From contig CAYGHG010000031.1 of NCBI GenBank assembly GCA_964349515.1, positions 1 through 25,081 of the forward strand: a DNA stretch of 25,081 nt. The letters are read 5' to 3'. A model generated the notes under the pieces. That model did no database searches. It saw only the letters and a program-made list of their open reading frames with translations, and had not been told where the DNA came from. The DNA comes from CAYGHG01 sp964349515. Lineage in GTDB: Bacteria > Oederibacteriota > PGYV01 > CAYGHG01. This document shows positions 6,937 to 13,843 of the stretch, one piece after another. The translations under genes were made by a program, and so were the position numbers. Numbering within the stretch: position 1 is the first letter of the stretch; the number at the start of each line of letters is the position of its first letter.

Positions 6937-7113
6937 GATACTGTCCGGGATTGTGTGTAATTAAAAGTAATAGTATATTGTAATTTAGCCTCTCCCTCCG
7001 GGAGAGGGCTTAAGTGAGGGCGTTTTTAAACATAAAACTACGCCCCCTCACCTAACCTCTCCCCCTTTAAAGGTGGAGAGGAAATAGCATTACACACTAA
7101 TGTGAACAGAACC
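6937..7113. mobile_element. 177-bp MITE-like element with IS256-type ends
   Basis: Both ends carry a 25-nt imperfect inverted repeat. The left end starts GATACTGTCCGGG and runs to TTGTGTGTAAT (6951-6961). The right end, read inward on the other strand, starts GGTTCTGTTCACA and runs to TAGTGTGTAAT; 17 of 25 positions match. Direct flanks are TTTCGTAG (6929-6936) and TTTCATAG (7114-7121), an 8-bp duplication with one mismatch, as IS256-family transposition makes. From memory, IS256 ends begin GATA, then GTCCG, then TTGTGTAA, matching the left end. The interior has no ORF but two hairpins (6989-7007 and 7056-7081) joined by complementary TAAGTGAGGGCG / CGCCCCCTCACCTAA. It should fold strongly and could also act as a terminator for merR. 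Confidence 0.7.
6989..7081. repeat. Large inverted repeat with hairpin tips inside the MITE-like element
   Basis: The left hairpin is CCTCTCCC-tcc-GGGAGAGG (6989-7007). The right hairpin has arms CCTCTCC (7056-7062) and GGAGAGG (7075-7081) with an inner CCTTTAAAGG. The sequences between (TAAGTGAGGGCG and CGCCCCCTCACCTAA) are near-complementary, so the whole stretch can form a cruciform or a REP/BIME-like structure. Confidence 0.7.
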
Positions 7114-7183
7114 TTTCATAGTTTGGAGTTGCAAAGAAAAGTTCTAAGTGATAATATGATTTTCTGTTTTGTTGAAAAAATGT

Positions 7184-7260
7184 CGGGGCGTGGCGCAGCT
7201 GGCTAGCGCACTCGCTTGGGGTGCGAGGGGTCGCTGGTTCGAATCCAGTCGCCCCGACCA
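7184..7260 (+). tRNA. tRNA-Pro (anticodon GGG)
   Basis: Cloverleaf with acceptor arms CGGGGCG (7184-7190) and CGCCCCG (7250-7256), a D-arm GCGCAGCTGGCTAGCGC, and an anticodon stem CTCGC/GCGAG closing the 7-nt loop TTGGGGT (anticodon GGG). The T-arm has GGTTCGAATCC. The discriminator base A is followed by an encoded CCA. It decodes CCC/CCU. Confidence 0.95.
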
Positions 7261-7267
7261 AAAAAAA

Positions 7268-7293
7268 CAGGTTTCAGGTTGCAGGTTTCAAGT
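7268..7293 (+). repeat. GTTTCAGGTT-type dispersed repeat, copy 1
   Basis: A 26-nt C/A/G/T-rich repeat containing GTTTCAGGTTGCAGGTTTCA, starting 7 nt after the tRNA-Pro(GGG) end. It is inverted relative to 7381-7407 (about 22 of 24 positions match) and direct to 7506-7524. Confidence 0.7.
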
Positions 7294-7380
7294 AAAAATC
7301 TGAACACGATGAAACTTACAGATACAGGTTTTAAGAAATAAGACAGGCGGCATGTGAAATAGTATGTTTTGTTTCCCCGT

Positions 7381-7407
7381 GAAACTTGAAACATGAAACC
7401 TGAAACG
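7381..7407 (-). repeat. GTTTCAGGTT-type dispersed repeat, copy 2 (inverted)
   Basis: The reverse complement of copy 1 with few changes (contains TGAAACATGAAACCTGAAAC). It lies just before the second tRNA-Pro, so the inter-tRNA spacer can form a long imperfect stem. Confidence 0.7.
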
Positions 7408-7424
7408 TTTTTAAGTACTTCAGT

Positions 7425-7499
7425 CGGGGCGTAGCGCAGTGGTAGCGCGCCTGGTTCGGGACCAGGAGGCCGCAGGTTCAAGCCCTGTCGCCCCGACCA
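7425..7499 (+). tRNA. tRNA-Pro (anticodon CGG)
   Basis: The acceptor arm CGGGGCG (7425-7431) pairs with CGCCCCG (7489-7495). The D-arm is GCGCAGTGGTAGCGC. The anticodon stem CCTGG/CCAGG closes loop TTCGGGA (anticodon CGG). The T-arm has GGTTCAAGCCC. CCA is encoded. It decodes CCG. The acceptor and D-stem are nearly the same as in the first tRNA-Pro, as expected for isoacceptors or an old duplication. Confidence 0.95.
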
Positions 7500-7505
7500 T
7501 AAATA

Positions 7506-7524
7506 CAGGTTGCAGGTTTCAGGT
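7506..7524 (+). repeat. GTTTCAGGTT-type dispersed repeat, copy 3
   Basis: CAGGTTGCAGGTTTCAGGT, 18 of 19 identical to 7275-7293. Like copy 1, it begins 7 nt after a tRNA-Pro CCA end, which suggests that tRNA and trailing repeat were duplicated together or that the repeat targets tRNA 3' ends. Confidence 0.65.
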
Positions 7525-7591
7525 GTAAGATTAAAGAATTAAAACTGACAGGACTTCAATTTTTAATTACATAAAAACAACGGAGCCTGAA

Positions 7592-8302
7592 TTGAAAAAA
7601 ATAATTTTGTTTTCAGCGCTGTTTTTAACCGGGCTTGTAAATACAGCCCTTTCAAAACCTGTCAGCGTAAATCATTTTCTTGAAATCCCCGCTGTTAACG
7701 GCACTTCCGGATACATTGAAAACCCTTCGGGTTACACGCTTGCTGAGAATTCTTACAGCCTCGGCATTCATAAATTCAAATTCAAGGCAAATTACGGGCT
7801 GTTAGGGTTTATTGACCTTGGTGTGTTTTTTGATTTTGCGGAGTCTTCCGATATTCTGACTGTGGTGCAAAGGGGGGGCTTAAACGCAAAGGTCAGGCTT
7901 ACCGACGAGGAGATGATGTTTGTGACCGCTTCTGCGGGTATTGAGAGGCTGCCTTTCAGTATGGGCGATTCTGAAAACTGGAGCGGGTGCAGGCTGTACG
8001 CTTCGGCTTCAAAAACAATAGGGGATTTGAGCATAGGGTTCGGTGTATCGCGGCCTCTTTACGGTGCCATTGACATTTCCTCCTGGGAGCTTCTGGCTGA
8101 TGCGGCTTTTCTGGTAAACGATACGATACTCACGGCTGTAGAATACAACGGCAGGGGGTTTAACGCAGGCATAAAAATTTCAATGAATTACAATATCACC
8201 ATAGAACTGCTGGCGTTGTCGCTTGAAAAACTCGGCAAAAGCGCGGAAGAGGGGTCTCTTCTGCGAGACCATTTTGTATTCGGGATTACATACAGGCAGT
8301 AA
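7592..8302 (+). CDS. Predicted secreted outer-membrane beta-barrel protein, function unknown
   Basis: A 236-residue protein with a signal peptide (KKIILFSALFLTGLVNTALS, about 2-21). The rest alternates short amphipathic strands, such as YSLGIHKFKFKANYGLLGFIDLGVFFDF, RLYASASKTIGDLSIGFGVS and FVFGITYRQ, ending in an aromatic/basic residue pair as outer-membrane barrels do. PSGYTLAENSYSLGIH resembles the start of YjbH-like or DUF-type barrels, but I cannot name a family. The start is TTG at 7592 with GGAG at 7582-7585. It is first in an apparent operon with acylphosphatase, sigma factor and apt (gaps of 1, 10 and 10 nt). A weak upstream promoter (CTGACA 7545-7550, TACATA 7568-7573) is possible. 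Confidence 0.75.
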   Translation: MKKIILFSALFLTGLVNTALSKPVSVNHFLEIPAVNGTSGYIENPSGYTLAENSYSLGIHKFKFKANYGLLGFIDLGVFFDFAESSDILTVVQRGGLNAKVRLTDEEMMFVTASAGIERLPFSMGDSENWSGCRLYASASKTIGDLSIGFGVSRPLYGAIDISSWELLADAAFLVNDTILTAVEYNGRGFNAGIKISMNYNITIELLALSLEKLGKSAEEGSLLRDHFVFGITYRQ

Positions 8303-8303
8303 G

Positions 8304-8582
8304 ATGAAAAAGGCAATAAGGGCGGTATTACGCGGCGTTGTGCAGGGTGTGGGATACAGGTTTTACTGCTCTCAGGCCGCGCAGAGGCTGAATTTATCAG
8401 GATACGTTATGAATCTTGACGACGGCAGTGTGGAAACAGAGGCGCACGGCGGGGCCGAGGCTGTTGACAGTTACATGAAAGAAATAGTAAAACGAGGGAT
8501 GGGTTTTGAGGTGGATACATATACGGCTGAAACAATAGAATACAGCGGGCATTATAAGGGATTCACAATAAGGCAGTATTGA
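8304..8582 (+). CDS. acyP: Acylphosphatase
   Basis: Small cytosolic enzyme hydrolysing acyl phosphates such as acetyl phosphate or carbamoyl phosphate. The 92-residue protein is family length. AVLRGVVQGVGYRFYCSQAA (about 7-26) holds the phosphate-binding loop with the catalytic Arg (GYRF). GYVMNLDDGSVETEAHG (about 32-48) holds the catalytic Asn (MNL) and the conserved DGSVE. The frame is open back to 8223, but those 27 codons overlap the preceding gene and have no family counterpart, so 8304, one base after the upstream stop, is the start. The ribosome-binding site is weak, suggesting coupling to the upstream gene. Confidence 0.94.
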   Translation: MKKAIRAVLRGVVQGVGYRFYCSQAAQRLNLSGYVMNLDDGSVETEAHGGAEAVDSYMKEIVKRGMGFEVDTYTAETIEYSGHYKGFTIRQY

Positions 8583-8592
8583 GAGGGGAAAA

Positions 8593-9669
8593 ATGAAGAA
8601 AAAGGAAAAAAAGAAAGCCTCAAGAAAGCCTTCCGGAAAAAAAGCTGAAGAAAAGAAAGCTGAAAAGAAGAAAACCGCGCCGGCAGTAAAGGTAAAAAAA
8701 GAGGCTGAAAAAAAACCGAAAGAACCCGAAGAAGCCGCGGAAGAGGCTGAAGAAGTAAAGGATACCGAAGACCCGGCAGACCTGCTCGAAGAGCCCGAGG
8801 AAGAGGCTGAGGAAGTATTCGCGGCGGGAGACGACAGCAAGCGGGGGTATAAAAATTCCCTGTTTGTTTATTTTGACGAAATACGGTCGGCCCGAGTGCT
8901 CGGCGAAAAGGAAGAAAAGCAGATAATAAGAAAAGCGCAGGCCGGCGACGTCAAGGCAAGGGAAGAAATAATCAAATGCAACCTCAAACTCGTGGTAAAA
9001 ATCGCAAAGCGTTACGAATATTTCGGGGTGCCGCTGATTGACCTGATAGAAGAAGGCAACATCGGATTGATGAAAGCCGTTGAAAAATTCATAATATCAA
9101 AGGGTTTCCGCTTTTCCACTTACGCCACCTGGTGGATAAAACAGTCGATTAACCGCGCCATCGCAAACCAGAAAAATACAATCAGAATACCGGTACACAT
9201 ACTTGACATTTACCACAAGTACCTGAAACTCATTGAAAAAGAGATAAAGGACAAAGGGGTATTTCCCGACAGGGATACGGCGGCTAAAAAACTGAAAATA
9301 GAACCGATGAAATTAAACGAGATACTGAACATAATAAAAGCCCCAAAATCGCTTGATCTGGAATACGAGAGCGAGGATTCCGACTCGGGGCGGACGCTTA
9401 AGGATTCGATAGAGGACGCCGCGGCAATAAAACCTGACGACGATTTTTTTGAAAAAGACAAGAATGAAAAGATAATGCAGGTCATAGACAAACTCAAGCC
9501 AAAGGAAAAAGAGGTCATTATGAGCCGTTTCGGGCTTGATAACAGAAACATCCTTACGCTTGAGGAGATAGGCGATAAGATGAAGCTGACCCGCGAGCGC
9601 ATAAGGCAGATAGAGATGATAGCGATAAAGAAACTAAAATACCTGATAAAAAACAGCGAAAAAGATTAG
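8593..9669 (+). CDS. rpoD: RpoD-like sigma70-family RNA polymerase sigma factor
   Basis: Group 1/2 sigma factor, 358 residues. Residues 1 to about 85 are a Lys/Ala then Glu/Ala-rich low-complexity segment in place of a recognisable region 1.1. Region 1.2 is FVYFDEIRSARVLGEKEEKQ. Region 2 has KCNLKLVVKIAKRY, LIDLIEEGNIGLMKAVEKF and FRFSTYATWWIKQSINRAIA (2.3/2.4, promoter melting and -10 contact). Region 3 is HILDIYHKYLKLIEKEI, and region 4.2 is LTLEEIGDKMKLTRERIRQI (-35 contact). Consensus TTGACA/TATAAT promoters in this window fit such a factor. It could be the primary or an alternative group 2 sigma. The start at 8593 has GAGAGGGG upstream, 10 nt after acyP. The stop is TAG. Confidence 0.92.
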   Translation: MKKKEKKKASRKPSGKKAEEKKAEKKKTAPAVKVKKEAEKKPKEPEEAAEEAEEVKDTEDPADLLEEPEEEAEEVFAAGDDSKRGYKNSLFVYFDEIRSARVLGEKEEKQIIRKAQAGDVKAREEIIKCNLKLVVKIAKRYEYFGVPLIDLIEEGNIGLMKAVEKFIISKGFRFSTYATWWIKQSINRAIANQKNTIRIPVHILDIYHKYLKLIEKEIKDKGVFPDRDTAAKKLKIEPMKLNEILNIIKAPKSLDLEYESEDSDSGRTLKDSIEDAAAIKPDDDFFEKDKNEKIMQVIDKLKPKEKEVIMSRFGLDNRNILTLEEIGDKMKLTRERIRQIEMIAIKKLKYLIKNSEKD

Positions 9670-9679
9670 GAGGAACATA

Positions 9680-10201
9680 ATGACGCTTGAGCAGAAAATA
9701 AGAAAAGCGATAGTTGACGTGCCGGATTTTCCGAAAAAGGGGATAATATTCAAGGACATTACAGGCATATTCAAAGACCCAAAGGTGTTAAAACCCCTCA
9801 TAGACAGCCTCGCAAAAAGGTACAAGGCAAAAAAAATAAACGCCATAGCAGCCTGCGAAGCAAGAGGCTACCTCGTAGGAACACCGCTTGCGTACAAGCT
9901 CGGCATTCCGTTTGTGCCTGTCAGAAAACCTGGCAAACTGCCGAGAGAAACATACAAAGTATCCTATGATTTGGAATACGGAAGCAACACCCTTGAAATC
10001 CACAAAGACGCCCTGAAAAAAGGCGCCAAAGTCCTCGTAATAGACGACCTGCTGGCCACAGGCGGCACGGTCAACGCGACCATACAACTGGTTGAAAAAT
10101 GCGGCGCAAAGGTAGTTGAGTCAGCGTTTGTGGTGGAGCTTGGGTTTTTAAAGGGAAGAGAAAAAATAAAAGGCAGCGTTTTTTCGGTGGTAAAGTACTA
10201 G
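9680..10201 (+). CDS. apt: Adenine phosphoribosyltransferase
   Basis: Purine salvage: adenine + PRPP gives AMP + PPi. The protein has 173 residues, the usual length. The N-terminus VPDFPKKGIIFKDITGIFKD is diagnostic for APRT. AACEARGYLVGTPLAYKLGI is the conserved substrate loop. VPVRKPGKLPRETYKVSYDLEYG is the flexible catalytic loop. KVLVIDDLLATGGT (about 115-128) is the PRPP-binding motif. The start at 9680 has AGGAGG immediately upstream, overlapping the end of the sigma gene region. It is the last gene of the operon; a terminator lies about 130 nt downstream. Confidence 0.97.
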   Translation: MTLEQKIRKAIVDVPDFPKKGIIFKDITGIFKDPKVLKPLIDSLAKRYKAKKINAIAACEARGYLVGTPLAYKLGIPFVPVRKPGKLPRETYKVSYDLEYGSNTLEIHKDALKKGAKVLVIDDLLATGGTVNATIQLVEKCGAKVVESAFVVELGFLKGREKIKGSVFSVVKY

Positions 10202-10207
10202 TTCTAA

Positions 10208-10257
10208 CCCCCTTTGCTTTGCTCTTTATAGTACCCCCTTGAGGGGTAGAAAGGGGG
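10208..10257. repeat. C/G-tract hairpin repeat, copy 1
   Basis: The arms CCCCCTTT (10208-10215) and AAAGGGGG (10250-10257) enclose an inner hairpin CCCCT-tg-AGGGG (10235-10246). It contains CTCTTTATAGTACCCCC (10222-10238), repeated exactly at 10392-10408. Confidence 0.65.
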
Positions 10258-10331
10258 GGCAGGGGGGATTTGCCTTTAAAAAGTAAGTTTATAAGCCACA
10301 AGACAGAAGACAAAAGTTAAAACAAATACGA

Positions 10332-10361
10332 GGCGGGTTTAAAACCCGCCTTTACGTTTTT
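10332..10361 (+). terminator. Rho-independent terminator downstream of apt
   Basis: The GC-rich stem GGCGGGTTT (10332-10340) pairs with AAACCCGCC (10342-10350), followed by TTTACGTTTTT. It lies between the apt operon and the porV-like operon. Confidence 0.7.
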
Positions 10362-10378
10362 GTAGTGGCCGGCTTTTT

Positions 10379-10424
10379 ACCCCCTTTTCCACTCTTTATA
10401 GTACCCCCCTTTGGGAAAGGGGGT
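10379..10424. repeat. C/G-tract hairpin repeat, copy 2
   Basis: The arms ACCCCCTTTTCC (10379-10390) and GGGAAAGGGGGT (10413-10424) pair with one bulge. The loop carries the same 17-mer CTCTTTATAGTACCCCC (10392-10408) as copy 1. The flanks (GGCC, TTAGGAC) differ, so it looks like a dispersed element, not a tandem duplication. Confidence 0.65.
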
Positions 10425-10448
10425 TAGGACAAAACAAAAACAAACCGT

Positions 10449-10478
10449 TTGATATTTACCCCTCTTTTATAGTACAAT
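10449..10478 (+). promoter_or_regulatory. Sigma70-type promoter of the porV-like operon
   Basis: TTGATA (10449-10454), an 18-nt spacer, TACAAT (10473-10478), 35 nt before the start at 10514. The spacer holds the box GATATTTACCCCTCTTTTAT (10451-10470) shared with the der upstream region. An 11-bp inverted repeat CAAAC-C-GTTTG (10441-10451) overlaps the -35. Confidence 0.6.
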
Positions 10479-10513
10479 TTAACTGATTAAATAAACTTAA
10501 AGAGGGAAACTTG

Positions 10514-11905
10514 ATGATGAAACGTTTAATTTTGTCTTTTTTTGTTTTTTCTCTTTTTTCTTCTTATCTCTTCGCCGTCGGCGCCGGCATCACCAGCGTT
10601 AATTTTGTAAAAATATCACAAGGCGCGCGGCAGTCGGGGATGGGTGAGGCTTTTACCGGCATCGCTGACGATGTGAATGCCATTTACTGGAATCCGGCGG
10701 GGCTCGGACAGCTTACGCGGCATCAGGCCTGCTTCATGCACAGCGCCTGGCTAATTGACGTAAATATTGAATACCTCGCGTACGCGCTTCCCATACAGGG
10801 CGTAGGTACTTTCGGAATTTACGGGACTCTGCTCAATGCCGGCAATGTTCTTATCAGGCTTGAGGACCCGTCAAACCCCGACGTGCCTCTGCCGCCTACG
10901 GGCGAAGAGGCCTCGGCATCAAGCTTAAACGTCACGCTTGCTTTCGGGAAACGGCTTGCTGATTTTGTCGGCGAGTATTCGCCGGTATCGGACCTCTACG
11001 CGGGGCTCAGCTTAAACATCGCAAATGAAACAATTGTAAATGACGAAGGGGGCGGAGTCAGCGCGAATATCAGCGCTTTCTATTACCCCAAATACGAAAA
11101 CTACTCTCTTGGCTTGACCCTGGAAAACGCCGGTGTTTCAAACAACAGGCCCTCGCTGCCGCTTGCCATAAAAGCGGGATTTGGCTACAGGTTTTCGCTT
11201 GAGCACATGAGCGTGCCGTTTACCGACGAGGGCGTATTCACAAACCCGGAAAACGACTCGGCCGCGGGAATCGACGTCATATACTACCCCGTAGAGCAGC
11301 TGGCGCGCGTCAATGTCGGCGCGGAAAAATACTGGGCATTAAACAACCTGCACAGCGTGGGGGTAAGGGCCGGCTACAAGTTTGGCTATGACCTCGGGAT
11401 GCTCGCGGGCTTCACGCTGGGATTGGCCTACAGGCTAAACTCCGGCTCGGACACTACTTTTGACCTTGATTACTCCATGAACCCTTATGCCGAGCTCGGC
11501 ATTGCCCACAGGATATCGCTTACGGGGAAATTTCTCGGTACAAGGGAGGGCAGGAAGTTTCAGGACAAAAAATCAGCCGCAGAGTTTTATCAGGCCGGCT
11601 ACAATTTTATGTTTGAGAAAAATTACAGGGCCGCGCTTGAAGAATTCGGCAAGGCTATAAAGCGCAACAATGATTACGCAGATGCCTACATGGGGGTCGG
11701 CGCCTGTTTTTTAAGGATGGGAAAAAAAGAAACAGCTTACAGAGCGTACTTGAAAGCAATGGAAAAGGCCCCAAACAACGAAAAACTACGGGAGTTCATG
11801 AACACATACGACTGGAGTGACGTGATAAATAAAACTAACAAAGCACAGCCGGCAGACAATGAAAAAACAATAAGAACGATAAGCGGCGGAGAGGGAACAA
11901 AGTGA
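10514..11905 (+). CDS. PorV/PorQ-family outer-membrane beta-barrel with C-terminal TPR repeats
   Basis: Signal peptide (MMKRLILSFFVFSLFSSYLFA), then the PorV/UPF0164 signature: FVKISQGARQSGMGEAFTGI, ADDVNAIYWNPAGLG and many amphipathic strands through KFLGTREGR. PorV-family barrels are FadL-like outer-membrane proteins; in type IX secretion PorV shuttles cargo to the attachment complex. Residues about 355-435 then form tetratricopeptide-like helices (AAEFYQAGYNFMFEKNYRAA, ADAYMGVGACFLRMGKKETA, AYLKAMEKAPNNEKL), unusual for PorV and probably periplasmic. TTG 10511, ATG 10514 and ATG 10517 are all possible; 10514 is chosen for its 7-nt spacing from AGAGGG. The stop overlaps the GTG of the LacI-type gene. 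No porU, porP or gld genes are visible, so a T9SS role is only inferred. Confidence 0.87.
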   Translation: MMKRLILSFFVFSLFSSYLFAVGAGITSVNFVKISQGARQSGMGEAFTGIADDVNAIYWNPAGLGQLTRHQACFMHSAWLIDVNIEYLAYALPIQGVGTFGIYGTLLNAGNVLIRLEDPSNPDVPLPPTGEEASASSLNVTLAFGKRLADFVGEYSPVSDLYAGLSLNIANETIVNDEGGGVSANISAFYYPKYENYSLGLTLENAGVSNNRPSLPLAIKAGFGYRFSLEHMSVPFTDEGVFTNPENDSAAGIDVIYYPVEQLARVNVGAEKYWALNNLHSVGVRAGYKFGYDLGMLAGFTLGLAYRLNSGSDTTFDLDYSMNPYAELGIAHRISLTGKFLGTREGRKFQDKKSAAEFYQAGYNFMFEKNYRAALEEFGKAIKRNNDYADAYMGVGACFLRMGKKETAYRAYLKAMEKAPNNEKLREFMNTYDWSDVINKTNKAQPADNEKTIRTISGGEGTK

Positions 11906-12897
11906 GGGTAACAATAAAGGACATAGCAAGAAAAGTCGGGGTAACGCCCGCGACTGTTTCAATGGTAATAAACAACAGCCCGAAAATCAGCCAGCTGACA
12001 AAGGAAAAGGTAACTCAGGCAATAAAGGAGTTAAACTACCACCCCAACTACATTGGGCGCAGCCTGGTCAAAGGCAAGACAAACAACATAGCTGTTGTGG
12101 CTTCGTTTTTTGCCTCGCTATTTGCGCTTGAGTCGGTGCGCGGAATAGAGCTCAACTTAAGGCGCACAAACTACAACCTGATACTCTACTCAACAAGAGG
12201 GCTGGAAGAAAAAGAGCGCGACATGCTGGAGCGTATCTACTATGAGCGCAGGGCGGACGGCGTGATCATAATCAGCTTAAAGGCGGAAAAGACCCTCGTG
12301 GAACAGTTTAAAAAAGACGGCATACCCCTCGTGTTTATTGAGGAACTCTGCGACGGCGCGCCTACGGTGAAATTCAACAACATCAAGGGCGCTCACATTG
12401 CTGTTGACCACCTGATAAAAAAAGGAAGAAAAAACATCGCCATAGTGACGGGAGACCGCGGGCAGAATGCCGAGGAGCGCCTCAAAGGCTACAAAGACGC
12501 GCTCAAGGAAAACGGAATGGAGTTTTCAAAGGACAATGTATTTCCCGTATTGAGTTACTCTTTTGAAGAGGGCGAAGAGATACTCATCAACATGATAAAG
12601 AAAAACAAAAAAATAGACGCGGTCTTCTGCGCGGCGGGGGACATATCCGCCATAGGCATAATGGACGCCGCAAAAAACCACGGAATAAAGATACCGCAGG
12701 ACATAGCCATAATAGGCTACGATGACGTGTATATTTCAAATCTAACTTCGCCCGCGCTCACCACTGTAAGGCAGCCCATAGCCCAGATGGGCATGCGCTC
12801 GTTTGACCTGCTGCTGGATATGGTGGAAGGCAGGACGGAAATGGAAAACAAAATCATAAGTTTTGAACCGGAGCTTATCGTGAGGGATTCGGTTTAA
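11902..12897 (+). CDS. LacI-family transcriptional regulator
   Basis: A 331-residue regulator that should bind an operator through an N-terminal HTH and respond to a sugar or related ligand. The HTH reads TIKDIARKVGVTPATVSMVI (about 4-23), followed by the hinge-helix region EKVTQAIKELNYHPNYIGRS. A periplasmic-binding-protein-like domain follows: IAVVASFFASLFALESVRGI, RRADGVIIISL, IAVDHLIKKGRKNIAIVTG, IDAVFCAAGDISAIGIMDAA, IAIIGYDDVYISNLTSPALT and TVRQPIAQMG, all typical. The start is GTG at 11902, overlapping the upstream stop as GTGA. Being coupled to an outer-membrane barrel gene and followed by another is unusual; it suggests the operon is sugar-regulated. The ligand is not predictable. 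Confidence 0.94.
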   Translation: MRVTIKDIARKVGVTPATVSMVINNSPKISQLTKEKVTQAIKELNYHPNYIGRSLVKGKTNNIAVVASFFASLFALESVRGIELNLRRTNYNLILYSTRGLEEKERDMLERIYYERRADGVIIISLKAEKTLVEQFKKDGIPLVFIEELCDGAPTVKFNNIKGAHIAVDHLIKKGRKNIAIVTGDRGQNAEERLKGYKDALKENGMEFSKDNVFPVLSYSFEEGEEILINMIKKNKKIDAVFCAAGDISAIGIMDAAKNHGIKIPQDIAIIGYDDVYISNLTSPALTTVRQPIAQMGMRSFDLLLDMVEGRTEMENKIISFEPELIVRDSV

Positions 12898-12922
12898 GCT
12901 TTAAGAATCCGGGCGGTTTAAT

Positions 12923-13834
12923 GTGTCCAAAAGGCATATCTTCATATACACGCTTCTGCTGTTGTTACTGCGCGCAATCCCTCTTTTTGGCGCAGGCACG
13001 GTGACGGGGGAGTTTCTTCTCGTAAACATAAACGCGCGCGAGTCCGCCCTCGGCGGCGCCTACAGCGCCAACTTTGCAAGGCCCGGAGCGGCTTTTGTAA
13101 ACCCTGCGGCACTGCTCGGCATAAACTACTCACATGTGTTTTTGACACATTATGAAAACGTCTTCGGAGCAAAGTATGATTCCGCGCTTTACGCGAGGCC
13201 GCTAAAAGACAACGCAGCTATTGCCGCGACTTTTACTTTTTCCTCAAATGACACGCTCTACCGCACTGATGAGGAGGGGTATCCTGTTGAAAAGATAGAA
13301 AACTATGACGCCTGGCTGGGCGGCGCCTACGCATGGCGCATAACGGAGGATATCCACGCCGGTGCGGCGTTAAAAATCACGGCGAGCCGCGTACTGGACC
13401 GCTCGGAGTGGGGCGGGGCTGTGTCAGCCGGCGGGCTCTACATAAACAGGGAGCAGAAGTTTATGATAGGCCTGTGCGCCGAGAACCTCGGCATTACCAC
13501 GGCTTTTTTTGATGACGGCGCGGTTTACCCCATAGTGCTGCGCGCGGGCTACGGCACGGAGGTGTACCGGTACCTGGAAGAGTACAGAATTTTCTTTTTC
13601 ATAGAGGAGCGCATATCAATAAACGAGAACGAAGGCGCGCAGACTTCTTTCGGGCTTGAGGCGGTTTACAGAAATTTCATAGTATTCAGGTACGGCTATG
13701 TGTTCGGTGTTGACCAGGAAAAGGTGGCGCTGGGCCTGGGGGTTAAATTCAGCGGGTTTAATATTGACTACGCTTACCAGCCCTATTTTGTATCTGACAA
13801 CGCACACAGGTTTACGCTTGAAATATATTTTTAG
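12923..13834 (+). CDS. PorV/PorQ-family outer-membrane protein (second copy, no TPR tail)
   Basis: A 303-residue protein beginning with a signal peptide (SKRHIFIYTLLLLLLRAIPLFG). The mature part starts GTVTGEFLLVNINARESALG then GGAYSANFARPGAAFVNPAAL, the same 'ARxxALGGAYxA...NPAAL' signature seen in the first PorV-like gene. Antiparallel strands follow, ending FTLEIYF; a terminal Phe is typical of BAM-assembled barrels. Probably an outer-membrane channel or cargo-binding barrel. The start is GTG 12923; the ATG at 12921 is in another frame and cannot be used. GGGCGG upstream is a poor ribosome site. It lies 25 nt after the LacI-type gene and 9 nt before the ECF start, so is very probably cotranscribed. 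Confidence 0.84.
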   Translation: MSKRHIFIYTLLLLLLRAIPLFGAGTVTGEFLLVNINARESALGGAYSANFARPGAAFVNPAALLGINYSHVFLTHYENVFGAKYDSALYARPLKDNAAIAATFTFSSNDTLYRTDEEGYPVEKIENYDAWLGGAYAWRITEDIHAGAALKITASRVLDRSEWGGAVSAGGLYINREQKFMIGLCAENLGITTAFFDDGAVYPIVLRAGYGTEVYRYLEEYRIFFFIEERISINENEGAQTSFGLEAVYRNFIVFRYGYVFGVDQEKVALGLGVKFSGFNIDYAYQPYFVSDNAHRFTLEIYF

Positions 13835-13843
13835 AGGAAAATG

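Noticed and set aside
7203..7481. Minus-strand ORF of 92 codons across both tRNA genes
   Set aside because: It is the antisense of tRNA-Pro sequences; the stretch GDWIRTSDPSHPKRVR is a well-known false protein produced this way.
8223..8303. Upstream start for acylphosphatase inside the preceding gene
   Set aside because: It would add 27 residues before a complete acylphosphatase that starts correctly at 8304.
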